Assembly (NCBI GenBank): GCA_947453015.1
Contig: CANGFL010000040.1
Span: 1 to 8,901, forward strand
Origin: Oxalobacteraceae bacterium
Lineage (GTDB): Bacteria; Pseudomonadota; Gammaproteobacteria; Burkholderiales; Burkholderiaceae_D
Length of the DNA stretch: 8,901 nucleotides
Direction of reading: 5' to 3'
In this document: piece by piece, positions 1 to 5,612 of the stretch
How the letters are laid out: the number at the start of each line of letters is the position of its first letter
Numbering within the stretch: the stretch's first letter is position 1
Notes under the pieces: model-generated
Seen by the model: only the letters and a program-made list of their open reading frames with translations
What the model was told of the DNA's origin: nothing
Database searches by the model: none
Position numbers and translations under genes: made by a program

Positions 1-858
1 ATAGGCGCTAGAAATGCGTCGGAATGTCTAGCGATCCAAATCCGTCGCATGGAAAAAGTCGCCTTTGTCACACGTCGTATGGCGCTGACGTTGGTTGAAA
101 ACCATCTGGAACTCTTTGCGCAGCGCGAATTTAATAAACTAAAAAAATTACTCGATTGCGACGACGAAGATTTACGAGAAGCGCAAGCTGTCATCCGCTG
201 TTGCAACCCGCACCCAGGTGCTGCCTACGCCGGCGATGCGTCCGACTATGTGGTTCCCGACGTCATTGTCAAACGTGCAAAAGGTGAATGGCAAGTTAGC
301 CTCAACCGTGAGGTCATGCCAAAGCTTAGGGTGAACGCCATGTACGCCAGCATCCTTAAGCAAAGCAAAGGTGAAGGCTCGCTCACATCGCAGTTGCAAG
401 AAGCCAAATGGCTGATCAAAAATATGCGGCAGCGATTCGATACTATTTTGCGTGTCTCGCAAGCGATAGTAGATCGTCAACGTAATTTTTTCTCCCATGG
501 AGAAGTTGCGATGAAGCCCCTTGTGCTGCGTGAAATTGCTGATACACTGGGTCTGCATGAAAGCACTATTTCGCGCGTAACGACGCAAAAATATATGCTG
601 ACACCACACGGTATGTTTGAACTGAAATTCTTCTTTGGCAGCCACGTAGCCACAGAAACCGGCGGCGAAGCATCATCCACTGCAATACGCGCTTTGATCA
701 AACAACTGATAGGAGCTGAAGACCCAAAAAATCCATTCTCAGACAGCAAAATCACAGACATGCTAAGTGAACAGGGCATGGTAGTCGCGCGGCGTACCGT
801 TGCAAAATACCGCGAGGCATTAAAAATACCGCCTGTTAATTTGCGCAAGTCTTTGTAG
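1..858 (+). CDS. rpoN: RNA polymerase sigma-54 factor RpoN, C-terminal part (5' end outside window)
   Basis: Sigma-54 directs RNA polymerase to -24/-12 promoters and needs an AAA+ activator to open DNA. The reading frame is open from base 1, so the gene begins upstream; the visible 285 residues cover most of the core-binding region and the whole DNA-binding region. A helix-turn-helix lies at about 523-600 ([18 protein letters not shown]). It is followed by the typical GMFELKFFF stretch. The RpoN box [10 protein letters not shown], which reads the -24 element, is intact at 787-816, and the protein ends with the usual [15 protein letters not shown] tail at the TAG stop 856-858. The first ATG at base 49 is internal and is not the start. 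hpf follows 96 bases downstream on the same strand, the usual neighbour of rpoN in proteobacteria. The visible part shows no frameshift or missing motif. The call is firm; only the N-terminal activator-interacting region cannot be inspected. Confidence 0.97.
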   Translation: MGARNASECLAIQIRRMEKVAFVTRRMALTLVENHLELFAQREFNKLKKLLDCDDEDLREAQAVIRCCNPHPGAAYAGDASDYVVPDVIVKRAKGEWQVSLNREVMPKLRVNAMYASILKQSKGEGSLTSQLQEAKWLIKNMRQRFDTILRVSQAIVDRQRNFFSHGEVAMKPLVLREIADTLGLHESTISRVTTQKYMLTPHGMFELKFFFGSHVATETGGEASSTAIRALIKQLIGAEDPKNPFSDSKITDMLSEQGMVVARRTVAKYREALKIPPVNLRKSL

Positions 859-876
859 TTTTTCCAGTTTTTTCAC

Positions 877-933
877 CGTTGCTGCGTTCCTACCGGCCTG
901 CCGCCGGCGGTCGAGCCAGAACCTCCAGCGACG
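877..933 (+). promoter_or_regulatory. Imperfect long stem-loop in the rpoN-hpf spacer (possible hpf leader structure)
   Basis: Bases 877-884 (CGTTGCTG) pair with 926-933 (CAGCGACG) through seven Watson-Crick pairs and one G-U. After a small internal loop (885 against 923-925), 886-889 (GTTC) pair with 919-922 (GAAC). The tip can continue with 895-897/915-917 and a G+C-rich palindrome centred on 901-910. The structure ends seven bases before the hpf Shine-Dalgarno. The unpaired CTCC at 923-926 is complementary to GGAG at 943-946, so an alternative fold could cover the ribosome binding site. The fold was worked out by hand. The G-U pair would be a C-A mismatch on the other strand, which favours a plus-strand RNA. 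Its role as a leader, a processing site or an extragenic palindrome is not known. Confidence 0.45.
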
Positions 934-940
934 CAATGCG

Positions 941-946
941 AAGGAG
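941..946 (+). promoter_or_regulatory. Ribosome binding site of hpf (decides the start)
   Basis: AAGGAG lies eight bases before ATG 955. An in-frame GTG at 946 overlaps this site and so cannot be its start codon. This selects ATG 955, which also gives the family's normal N-terminus MNLKISGHH. Confidence 0.85.
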
Positions 947-954
947 TGCTGTGT

Positions 955-1305
955 ATGAATCTGAAAATCAGTGGGCATCATTTGGAACTAACTCCCCCTT
1001 TGAGGGAGTACGTACAAAACAAACTGGAACGAGTCAAACGCCATTTCGACAATGTGATTGATATTTCAGTCAAACTCACCGTCGACTCTCTCACAGAAAA
1101 AGAAAAACGCCAGCGCGCAGAAATTAATCTGCATACCCGCGGCAAAGACTTTCACGTCGAAAGTGAAGCGCAAGATATGTATGCCGCGATTGATCTGCTC
1201 ATGGATAAATTGGATCGACAGGTACTGAAACACAAAGGCCGTATTCAAGATCATCAGCACGAAGGAATACGACGCTACGAAGGTCCAACTGAGGAAATCG
1301 CCTGA
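955..1305 (+). CDS. hpf: Ribosome hibernation promoting factor, short HPF/YfiA type
   Basis: This 116-residue protein belongs to the HPF/YfiA family. These cytoplasmic proteins bind the 30S decoding region in stationary phase or stress, block mRNA and tRNA binding, and allow 100S dimers or inactive 70S particles to form. The sequence shows the single beta-alpha-beta-beta-beta-alpha domain: [20 protein letters not shown], then a basic helix ([10 protein letters not shown]), a [21 protein letters not shown] strand pair, and the closing helix [21 protein letters not shown]. There is no C-terminal dimerisation domain of the long form, so it is the short type, slightly longer than the E. coli protein of about 95 residues. 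The ATG at 955 is chosen over the in-frame GTG at 946 because of the Shine-Dalgarno position. It sits behind rpoN, as in many proteobacteria, and is closed by an intrinsic terminator, so it is the last gene of that unit. Confidence 0.95.
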   Translation: MNLKISGHHLELTPPLREYVQNKLERVKRHFDNVIDISVKLTVDSLTEKEKRQRAEINLHTRGKDFHVESEAQDMYAAIDLLMDKLDRQVLKHKGRIQDHQHEGIRRYEGPTEEIA

Positions 1306-1324
1306 TCACGAAAATCAGGAAAAC

Positions 1325-1355
1325 AAAGGGCGCTGCGGCGCCCTTTCTCTTTTCT
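1325..1355 (+). terminator. Intrinsic terminator after hpf
   Basis: A perfect nine-base-pair stem, AAAGGGCGC (1325-1333) with GCGCCCTTT (1338-1346), has a four-base TGCG loop. It is followed by CTCTTTTC, a T-rich though interrupted tail. It lies 20 bases after the hpf stop and should end the rpoN-hpf transcript. Confidence 0.88.
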
Positions 1356-1542
1356 GGTACGAATAACACTTCCGAACTATCTTCCTTTACGGGCCTGAAT
1401 TGACGTCTCAAATGGCGGTTATGTGAAAGACTAACTTTTCCGCTTTTCAATCCCATCACGACGAATAACGCTAAACTTCTGTTTTTTAGACTCTCGCACT
1501 AGCTGGGCTTGCTGTCTATCGCACCCAACACATCTATAGCCT
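1356..1542. other. Non-coding spacer between the hpf terminator and the acyl-CoA hydrolase gene
   Basis: I find no gene in this stretch of about 190 bases. It must hold the promoter of the downstream gene if that gene is not read through from hpf. A TTGACG at 1400-1405 resembles a -35 box but has no convincing -10 at 16-18 bases. TTGCTG at 1509-1514 would place a -10 (around 1532-1538) almost on the start codon. The nonamer ACGAATAAC occurs twice (1359-1367 and 1461-1469), which may be chance. No promoter is called. Confidence 0.4.
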
Positions 1543-2631
1543 ATGACCGATCTTATTCGCACTCACATCAGCGGCCGCACTGGCGTCATCACACTGAACC
1601 GACCAACTGCGCTGAATTCTTTATCGCTCGAGATGGTTAGAGCCATGACTCAGGCTTTGCTTGATTGGCGCAATGACGCTGAAATCTCTGCCGTATTTGT
1701 GCACGGTAGCGGCGAAAAAGCGTATTGCGCCGGTGGTGATATTCGTTTTTTCCACGAAAAAGGTAACGCCAACTCCATGCATGGAGCAGCACTCATAGAG
1801 GATTTTTTTACCGAAGAATATGCGCTTAACCACTTAATACACCACTACCCCAAGCCCTATGTTGCGTTAATGGATGGCGTCGTTATGGGCGGCGGTATGG
1901 GCATCGCTCAGGCAGGTCCGCAAGCACGCATGCGCATCGTAACTGAACGAACAAAAATGGCGATGCCCGAAGTCGGCATAGGCTTGTTTCCAGATGTCGG
2001 TGGCGGACATTTTCTATCGCGCGCGACCGGGCATACGGGAACCTATCTGGGTGTGACAGGTGAAATGATTGCAGCGGCAGATGCGCTGTATGCCGACTTG
2101 GCTGATGTATTCGTGCCCTCATCCGAACTAGCCGCACTGCACGCCATGGTGGCAGAAGCGCGCGGGGATTTGCGTGAAGCGGTGCGTAGCTTCGCCGCAC
2201 CTTTTGCCGCGCAAGCCGATCCATCACAGTCACGCCTGGCAAAATCGCGCACAGCAATTGAACAGCATTTCGCTCTGGATTCGGTGCCGGCTATCTTAGC
2301 CTCACTGGCCGCCGATACGGGAGAATTTGCGACTAAAGCTCTAGCGAGTATGCAAAAGAAATCACCGTTGATGATGTGCGTCACCCTCTCTCAACTACGC
2401 CGCGCGGCAACGCTCGATATCGCCGATTGTCTTCGTATGGAAAGAACAATGGTGAGACGTTGCTTCGAGCATGGTGAAGTGATCGAAGGAGTTCGCGCGC
2501 TAGCTATCGATAAAGATCACTCACCCAAGTGGAATCCAGCGAGTCTGCAAGAGGTAACTTCTGGAATGATAGCCGGCTTCTTCGAATCGGCCTGGCCCGA
2601 GTATGCACACCCGTTGAGACACTTAGACTAA
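1543..2631 (+). CDS. 3-hydroxyisobutyryl-CoA hydrolase-type enoyl-CoA hydratase/isomerase family protein
   Basis: This is a 362-residue crotonase-fold enzyme of the ECH_2/HIBCH subgroup. HIBCH releases CoA from 3-hydroxyisobutyryl-CoA in valine breakdown, and related members act on 3-hydroxypropionyl-CoA. The first oxyanion-hole segment is AYCAGGDIRFF (about residues 60-70) and the second is GVVMGGGMG (112-120). The segment MPEVGIGLFPDVGGG (141-155) carries the Glu (143) and Asp (151) that are catalytic in HIBCH; a plain hydratase would have a different pair. The C-terminal block EGVRALAIDKDHSPKWNP (about 323-340) is also typical of this subgroup, and the length fits HIBCH rather than the 260-residue hydratases. 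The ATG at 1543 gives the expected N-terminus, but no Shine-Dalgarno is visible before it. No valine-pathway genes are nearby, so the exact substrate stays open. It converges on dgt. Confidence 0.9.
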   Translation: MTDLIRTHISGRTGVITLNRPTALNSLSLEMVRAMTQALLDWRNDAEISAVFVHGSGEKAYCAGGDIRFFHEKGNANSMHGAALIEDFFTEEYALNHLIHHYPKPYVALMDGVVMGGGMGIAQAGPQARMRIVTERTKMAMPEVGIGLFPDVGGGHFLSRATGHTGTYLGVTGEMIAAADALYADLADVFVPSSELAALHAMVAEARGDLREAVRSFAAPFAAQADPSQSRLAKSRTAIEQHFALDSVPAILASLAADTGEFATKALASMQKKSPLMMCVTLSQLRRAATLDIADCLRMERTMVRRCFEHGEVIEGVRALAIDKDHSPKWNPASLQEVTSGMIAGFFESAWPEYAHPLRHLD

Positions 2632-2637
2632 CAACGG

Positions 2638-2674
2638 CTGAGTGCATCTCTACGATGAGATGCACGACACTCAG
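2638..2674. terminator. Stem-loop between convergent genes, possible bidirectional terminator
   Basis: TGCATCTC (2643-2650) pairs perfectly with GAGATGCA (2657-2664) around a six-base loop. CTGAG (2638-2642) pairs with CTCAG (2670-2674) after a five-base bulge. It lies between the stop codons of the acyl-CoA hydrolase gene (plus) and dgt (minus), where a terminator for both strands is expected. Neither side has a clear T-run, so termination efficiency is uncertain. Confidence 0.55.
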
Positions 2675-2678
2675 GCTG

Positions 2679-3821
2679 TTAGATTTCGTCGACTGCAAAT
2701 AGTCGACGGTATTCGCGCATCGCATAGCGATCCGTCATGCCTGCAATGTAATCAGCAACTTTTCTAGCCTGCGCCGTTCTATCGTCTCCGGCTATCTGAT
2801 AATCCAGCGGGAGCAATTCTGGACCGGAGATAAAAATATCAAATAAATCCGTAACGATACGGCGCGCTTTGCTAGTCATACGGTTGACTTGATAATGATG
2901 ATACAAGTTAGTTCGTAAAAAACGCTTTAGCTCTTGCGCTTCTTTTTTCATGTTTTCTGAAAAAGCGATCAGTGGCGGCGCATTTCTAACATCTTCTATC
3001 GTTTTGATTTCAGCATGACGAATATTCGCGCGCGATTGCTGAATCAAATCATCTACTAATGCGTTAATCATGCGTCGAACGGTTTCATTAATTGCGCGGC
3101 GACCGCTGATACCGGGAAATTGACTTTCGGCTTCATGCCGATAGCGCGCATATAAAGTCACTTCATTCAACTGATCAGTCGTTAATAAGCCTGAACGCAA
3201 ACCATCATCGATGTCGTGATTGTTATACGCGATTTCATCCGCCAGATTAGCCAGCTGAGCTTCTAACGTCGGTTGCTTACGCTCTATGAATCGACGGCCA
3301 ACATCACCTAACTGCTGTGCATTCGTTAACGAGCAGTGTTTAAGTACACCTTCACGCGTTTCGAACATCAAATTTAAACCATCGAAAGCGCCGTAGCGCT
3401 GCTCAAGCGAATCGACCACTCTGAGGCTCTGAAGATTATGCTCAAAGCCACCGTAATCTTTCATACACGCATTCAAGGCATCTTGACCGGCATGACCAAA
3501 GGGCGTGTGTCCAAGATCATGCGCTAAAGATATGGCCTCAACCAAATCCTCATTCAAGCGCAAATTACGTGTGAGCGAGCGTGCAATCTGTGCGACTTCA
3601 ATACTGTGCGTCAGACGGGTTCTGAATAAATCACCTTCATGATTAACAAAAACCTGAGTCTTGTATTCCAAACGCCTGAACGCTGTGGAATGAATAATAC
3701 GATCACGATCACGCTGAAATTCACTGCGCGTAGGCGGCGTTAGCTCTGCAAATTGACGTCCTGGCGAGGTGGTTGCCAGGGCAGCATAAGGCGCAAGATG
3801 CGCTTCGAATTCGGGCATCAT
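2679..3821 (-). CDS. dgt: Deoxyguanosinetriphosphate triphosphohydrolase-like protein (HD-domain dNTPase)
   Basis: These cytoplasmic enzymes cleave dNTPs to the deoxynucleoside and triphosphate, and so act on nucleotide pools. The 380-residue protein has the HD metal site: His72 in [10 protein letters not shown], His101-Asp102 in [14 protein letters not shown], and Asp195 in [17 protein letters not shown]. It also has the conserved segment [11 protein letters not shown] (about 48-58). The length fits the shorter dGTPase-like subfamily rather than E. coli Dgt (about 505 residues), so the preferred dNTP cannot be stated. The start is set at ATG 3821, whose ATGA overlaps the aroB stop; a second ATG follows at once (3818). 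A TTG six codons further upstream (3839) is possible but would begin deep inside aroB. No clear Shine-Dalgarno is seen, so translation probably depends on aroB. It is the last gene of the pil-aro-dgt run in this window. Confidence 0.93.
   Translation of the reverse strand: MMPEFEAHLAPYAALATTSPGRQFAELTPPTRSEFQRDRDRIIHSTAFRRLEYKTQVFVNHEGDLFRTRLTHSIEVAQIARSLTRNLRLNEDLVEAISLAHDLGHTPFGHAGQDALNACMKDYGGFEHNLQSLRVVDSLEQRYGAFDGLNLMFETREGVLKHCSLTNAQQLGDVGRRFIERKQPTLEAQLANLADEIAYNNHDIDDGLRSGLLTTDQLNEVTLYARYRHEAESQFPGISGRRAINETVRRMINALVDDLIQQSRANIRHAEIKTIEDVRNAPPLIAFSENMKKEAQELKRFLRTNLYHHYQVNRMTSKARRIVTDLFDIFISGPELLPLDYQIAGDDRTAQARKVADYIAGMTDRYAMREYRRLFAVDEI
2685..2710 (+). other. Second stem-loop, inside the 3' end of dgt
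   Basis: CGTCGACT (2687-2694) and AGTCGACG (2701-2708) form a perfect eight-base-pair hairpin with loop GCAAAT. On the plus strand two T-G wobbles extend it at 2685-2686/2709-2710. It overlaps the last codons of dgt and lies downstream of the convergent-junction stem-loop. It could support stopping or 3'-end stability of the plus-strand transcript. It may also be a by-product of coding sequence. Confidence 0.35.
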
Positions 3822-4924
3822 CGGGCAGTTTGCACGCAAGATGACAGCGTGGCGTCAAGATGTTCTGCTGGTGCAGATGTCACCATCGCCTTACCTAAAG
3901 GTTTAAGAAGAATAAATTTAATCTTGCCACCTTCGTTTTTCTTATCGACTTCCATCAGATCTAGCCATCTGTCTTTACCCAGATCAGGTGCAATAGTCGG
4001 TAAACCTGCTGCTTTAATCAAGGCAACCAGACGATCACGATCAGCTGCATCCATATAGCCCATGCGCACAGACAAATCCGCCGCCATCACCATACCGCAA
4101 CCGACAGCCTCGCCATGTAGCCACTGACCATAACCTAAGCCAGCTTCAATGGCGTGTCCGAAGGTATGACCAAAATTCAAAATCGCTCGTAAACCTGTTT
4201 CTCGCTCGTCTTGACGTACAACCTCGGACTTAATTTCACACGATCGCTGTATCGCATACGCTAAGGCGTGATCATCGCGCGCCATCAGTTTGGCCATATT
4301 ATTTTCTTGCCAGCGGAAAAATTCAGCATCAATAATGGCACCGTGCTTAATCACCTCGGCTAAACCAGCTGAAAGCTCACGCGTGGGTAAGCTCATCAGC
4401 GTAGACGTATCTGCAATCACTGACTGCGGCTGATAGAAGGCCCCAATCATATTTTTACCTAAGGGATGATTGATCGCCGTTTTACCGCCTACGGATGAAT
4501 CAACTTGCGCCAGCAAGGTAGTAGGAATCTGCACGAACGGTACACCGCGCATGTAGGTTGCCGCAGCAAATCCAGTCAGATCACCAATCACACCACCACC
4601 CAGCGCTATCAAGGTGGTTTTACGATCGCATTTATTTTCTAGCAGTACATCGAACACTTGCATCAAGTTATCGACATTTTTTTCTTCTTCACCATCCGGC
4701 AGCACGATGGATAGGCTGTGCTTACCCGCAGCGGTCAACATGCTAGATAGTCGCTCTAGATAGAGTGGAGCCACTATGGTGTTGGTAACAATCACTACGT
4801 GTGATCCTGGTATGTAATCTGCAAACTCAGTTTGCTCGAGCAAATGCTTACCAATCACTATGGGATAGCTACGCTCACCCAAATCGACGGTCAGCTTAGC
4901 GAATATTTCTGGAGGTGACTTCAT
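3818..4924 (-). CDS. aroB: 3-dehydroquinate synthase
   Basis: AroB converts DAHP to 3-dehydroquinate, the second step of the shikimate pathway, using NAD and a divalent metal. The 368-residue protein shows the nucleotide-binding [13 protein letters not shown] (about 109-121), the substrate and phosphate loop [19 protein letters not shown] (134-152), and the three metal ligands: Glu190 in [13 protein letters not shown], His253 in [11 protein letters not shown] and His270 in [11 protein letters not shown]. These match E. coli Glu184, His247 and His264 with a constant shift of six. The length is normal for the family. The ATG start forms a four-base ATGA overlap with the aroK stop, and its own stop overlaps the dgt start in the same way, so all three are probably translationally coupled. 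No independent ribosome binding site is evident. Confidence 0.97.
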   Translation of the reverse strand: MKSPPEIFAKLTVDLGERSYPIVIGKHLLEQTEFADYIPGSHVVIVTNTIVAPLYLERLSSMLTAAGKHSLSIVLPDGEEEKNVDNLMQVFDVLLENKCDRKTTLIALGGGVIGDLTGFAAATYMRGVPFVQIPTTLLAQVDSSVGGKTAINHPLGKNMIGAFYQPQSVIADTSTLMSLPTRELSAGLAEVIKHGAIIDAEFFRWQENNMAKLMARDDHALAYAIQRSCEIKSEVVRQDERETGLRAILNFGHTFGHAIEAGLGYGQWLHGEAVGCGMVMAADLSVRMGYMDAADRDRLVALIKAAGLPTIAPDLGKDRWLDLMEVDKKNEGGKIKFILLKPLGKAMVTSAPAEHLDATLSSCVQTAR

Positions 4925-5505
4925 GGATGATCTAGCGAACTTTCGTTAGTCGACTCAGGCTGATTATCAGCAGGCAGGGTCTCGGATATATTCGGCAGCT
5001 GGCCCAAAATAGTCTGAACCACTGATTGCACGTTGGGGCGACCAGTCTCGATAATAATATGGGCGACTTCTTGATACAGCGGCGCACGTTGCTGCGACAG
5101 CTCTTCGATACGGGCTTTAGGATCATCAGTCTGCAATAGCGGACGATTACGATCATGACTAGTCCGTTGAAGAATGCTGTTGACCGAAGCGCGAAGATAA
5201 ATAACCGTGCCGCGTTCTTTAAGCAGCTTGCGGCTTTGCTCATTCAGCACCGCTCCACCACCCGTTGCTAAGACTATGCCATCTTGTGCTGTGAGGTCGC
5301 GAATGACATCGGCTTCGCGCTGACGAAAACTCGCTTCACCCTCAATCTCAAAGATCCACGGTATGGTCGCTCCTGTGCGCGCCTCGATTTCATGATCGGC
5401 ATCGACAAAACGCTTATTCAAGCGCTTAGCCAAGGCTCGACCTATTGTCGTTTTGCCTGAGCCCATCAGGCCGACAAGAAAAATATTAGTAGATGAATTC
5501 AACAT
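4921..5505 (-). CDS. aroK: Shikimate kinase I
   Basis: AroK phosphorylates shikimate to shikimate-3-phosphate with ATP. With ATG 5505 the protein has 194 residues and begins [20 protein letters not shown], which aligns with the family N-terminus. Walker A is GLMGSGKT (12-19). The FVDADHEIE segment (33-41) carries the shikimate- and magnesium-contacting Asp residues. FRQREADV, the ATGGGAVL glycine loop, the lid RNRPLL and the adenine-side Arg in [11 protein letters not shown] are all present. A longer frame opens with GTG 5556, but it adds 17 residues without family support and has no Shine-Dalgarno, so it was not chosen. The last 22 residues (about 173-194) form a polar, acidic, Ser/Pro-rich tail beyond the usual end and run into aroB. 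The pairing with aroB behind pilQ is standard in beta- and gammaproteobacteria. Confidence 0.95.
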   Translation of the reverse strand: MLNSSTNIFLVGLMGSGKTTIGRALAKRLNKRFVDADHEIEARTGATIPWIFEIEGEASFRQREADVIRDLTAQDGIVLATGGGAVLNEQSRKLLKERGTVIYLRASVNSILQRTSHDRNRPLLQTDDPKARIEELSQQRAPLYQEVAHIIIETGRPNVQSVVQTILGQLPNISETLPADNQPESTNESSLDHP

Positions 5506-5535
5506 ACTTGCCCGCAGCGAGCGCCCTTCGTCGCC

Positions 5536-5602
5536 GATTTCCGCAAGAAAAACCACAGTTTACTGCATTCGCTACGTCTGGCCTGGGGCCGGAAATCTCC
5601 TT
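5536..5602 (-). other. Structured pilQ-aroK intercistronic spacer
   Basis: The 107-base spacer contains an eight-base inverted repeat, GATTTCCG and CGGAAATC (5536-5543 and 5590-5597). It encloses two small hairpins: GGCC-CCA-GGCC and a CAGT/ACTG stem. A good Shine-Dalgarno, AAGGAG on the minus strand at 5602-5597, is followed by no usable start codon: the nearest ATG is in CGAATGCAGTAA and stops at once. It may be an RNA processing or stability element. A hand-found eight-base repeat could also be chance. Confidence 0.25.
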
Positions 5603-5612
5603 ATGGGGATGA

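Noticed and set aside
172..645. Open frame on the minus strand opposite rpoN, about 157 codons
   Set aside because: It lies wholly within the conserved rpoN coding sequence and shows no recognisable domain or ribosome binding site; it is a shadow frame.
946..954. GTG 946 as the start of hpf
   Set aside because: It overlaps the Shine-Dalgarno AAGGAG and adds three residues not found in the family; ATG 955 has ideal spacing and the usual MNLKISGHH start.
1400..1428. TTGACG at 1400-1405 as a sigma-70 promoter
   Set aside because: No acceptable -10 hexamer is found at 16-18 bases; the sequence there reads GTGAAA.
1883..2384. Minus-strand open frames opposite the acyl-CoA hydrolase gene
   Set aside because: They are Arg-, Ala- and Ser-rich translations typical of antisense frames, without motifs, and the plus-strand enzyme has intact catalytic residues.
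3700..3716. Tandem GATCAC units and several GATC sites in dgt and aroB
   Set aside because: They encode an Arg-Asp repeat (DRDR) and conserved residues of the enzymes; spacing is irregular, so there is no sign of an origin or methylation-controlled site.
3822..3839. TTG 3839 as the start of dgt
   Set aside because: It would lie 22 bases inside aroB without a ribosome binding site, whereas ATG 3821 gives a four-base overlap like the other junctions.
5506..5556. GTG 5556 as the start of aroK
   Set aside because: The added 17 residues have no family counterpart and no Shine-Dalgarno precedes the GTG.
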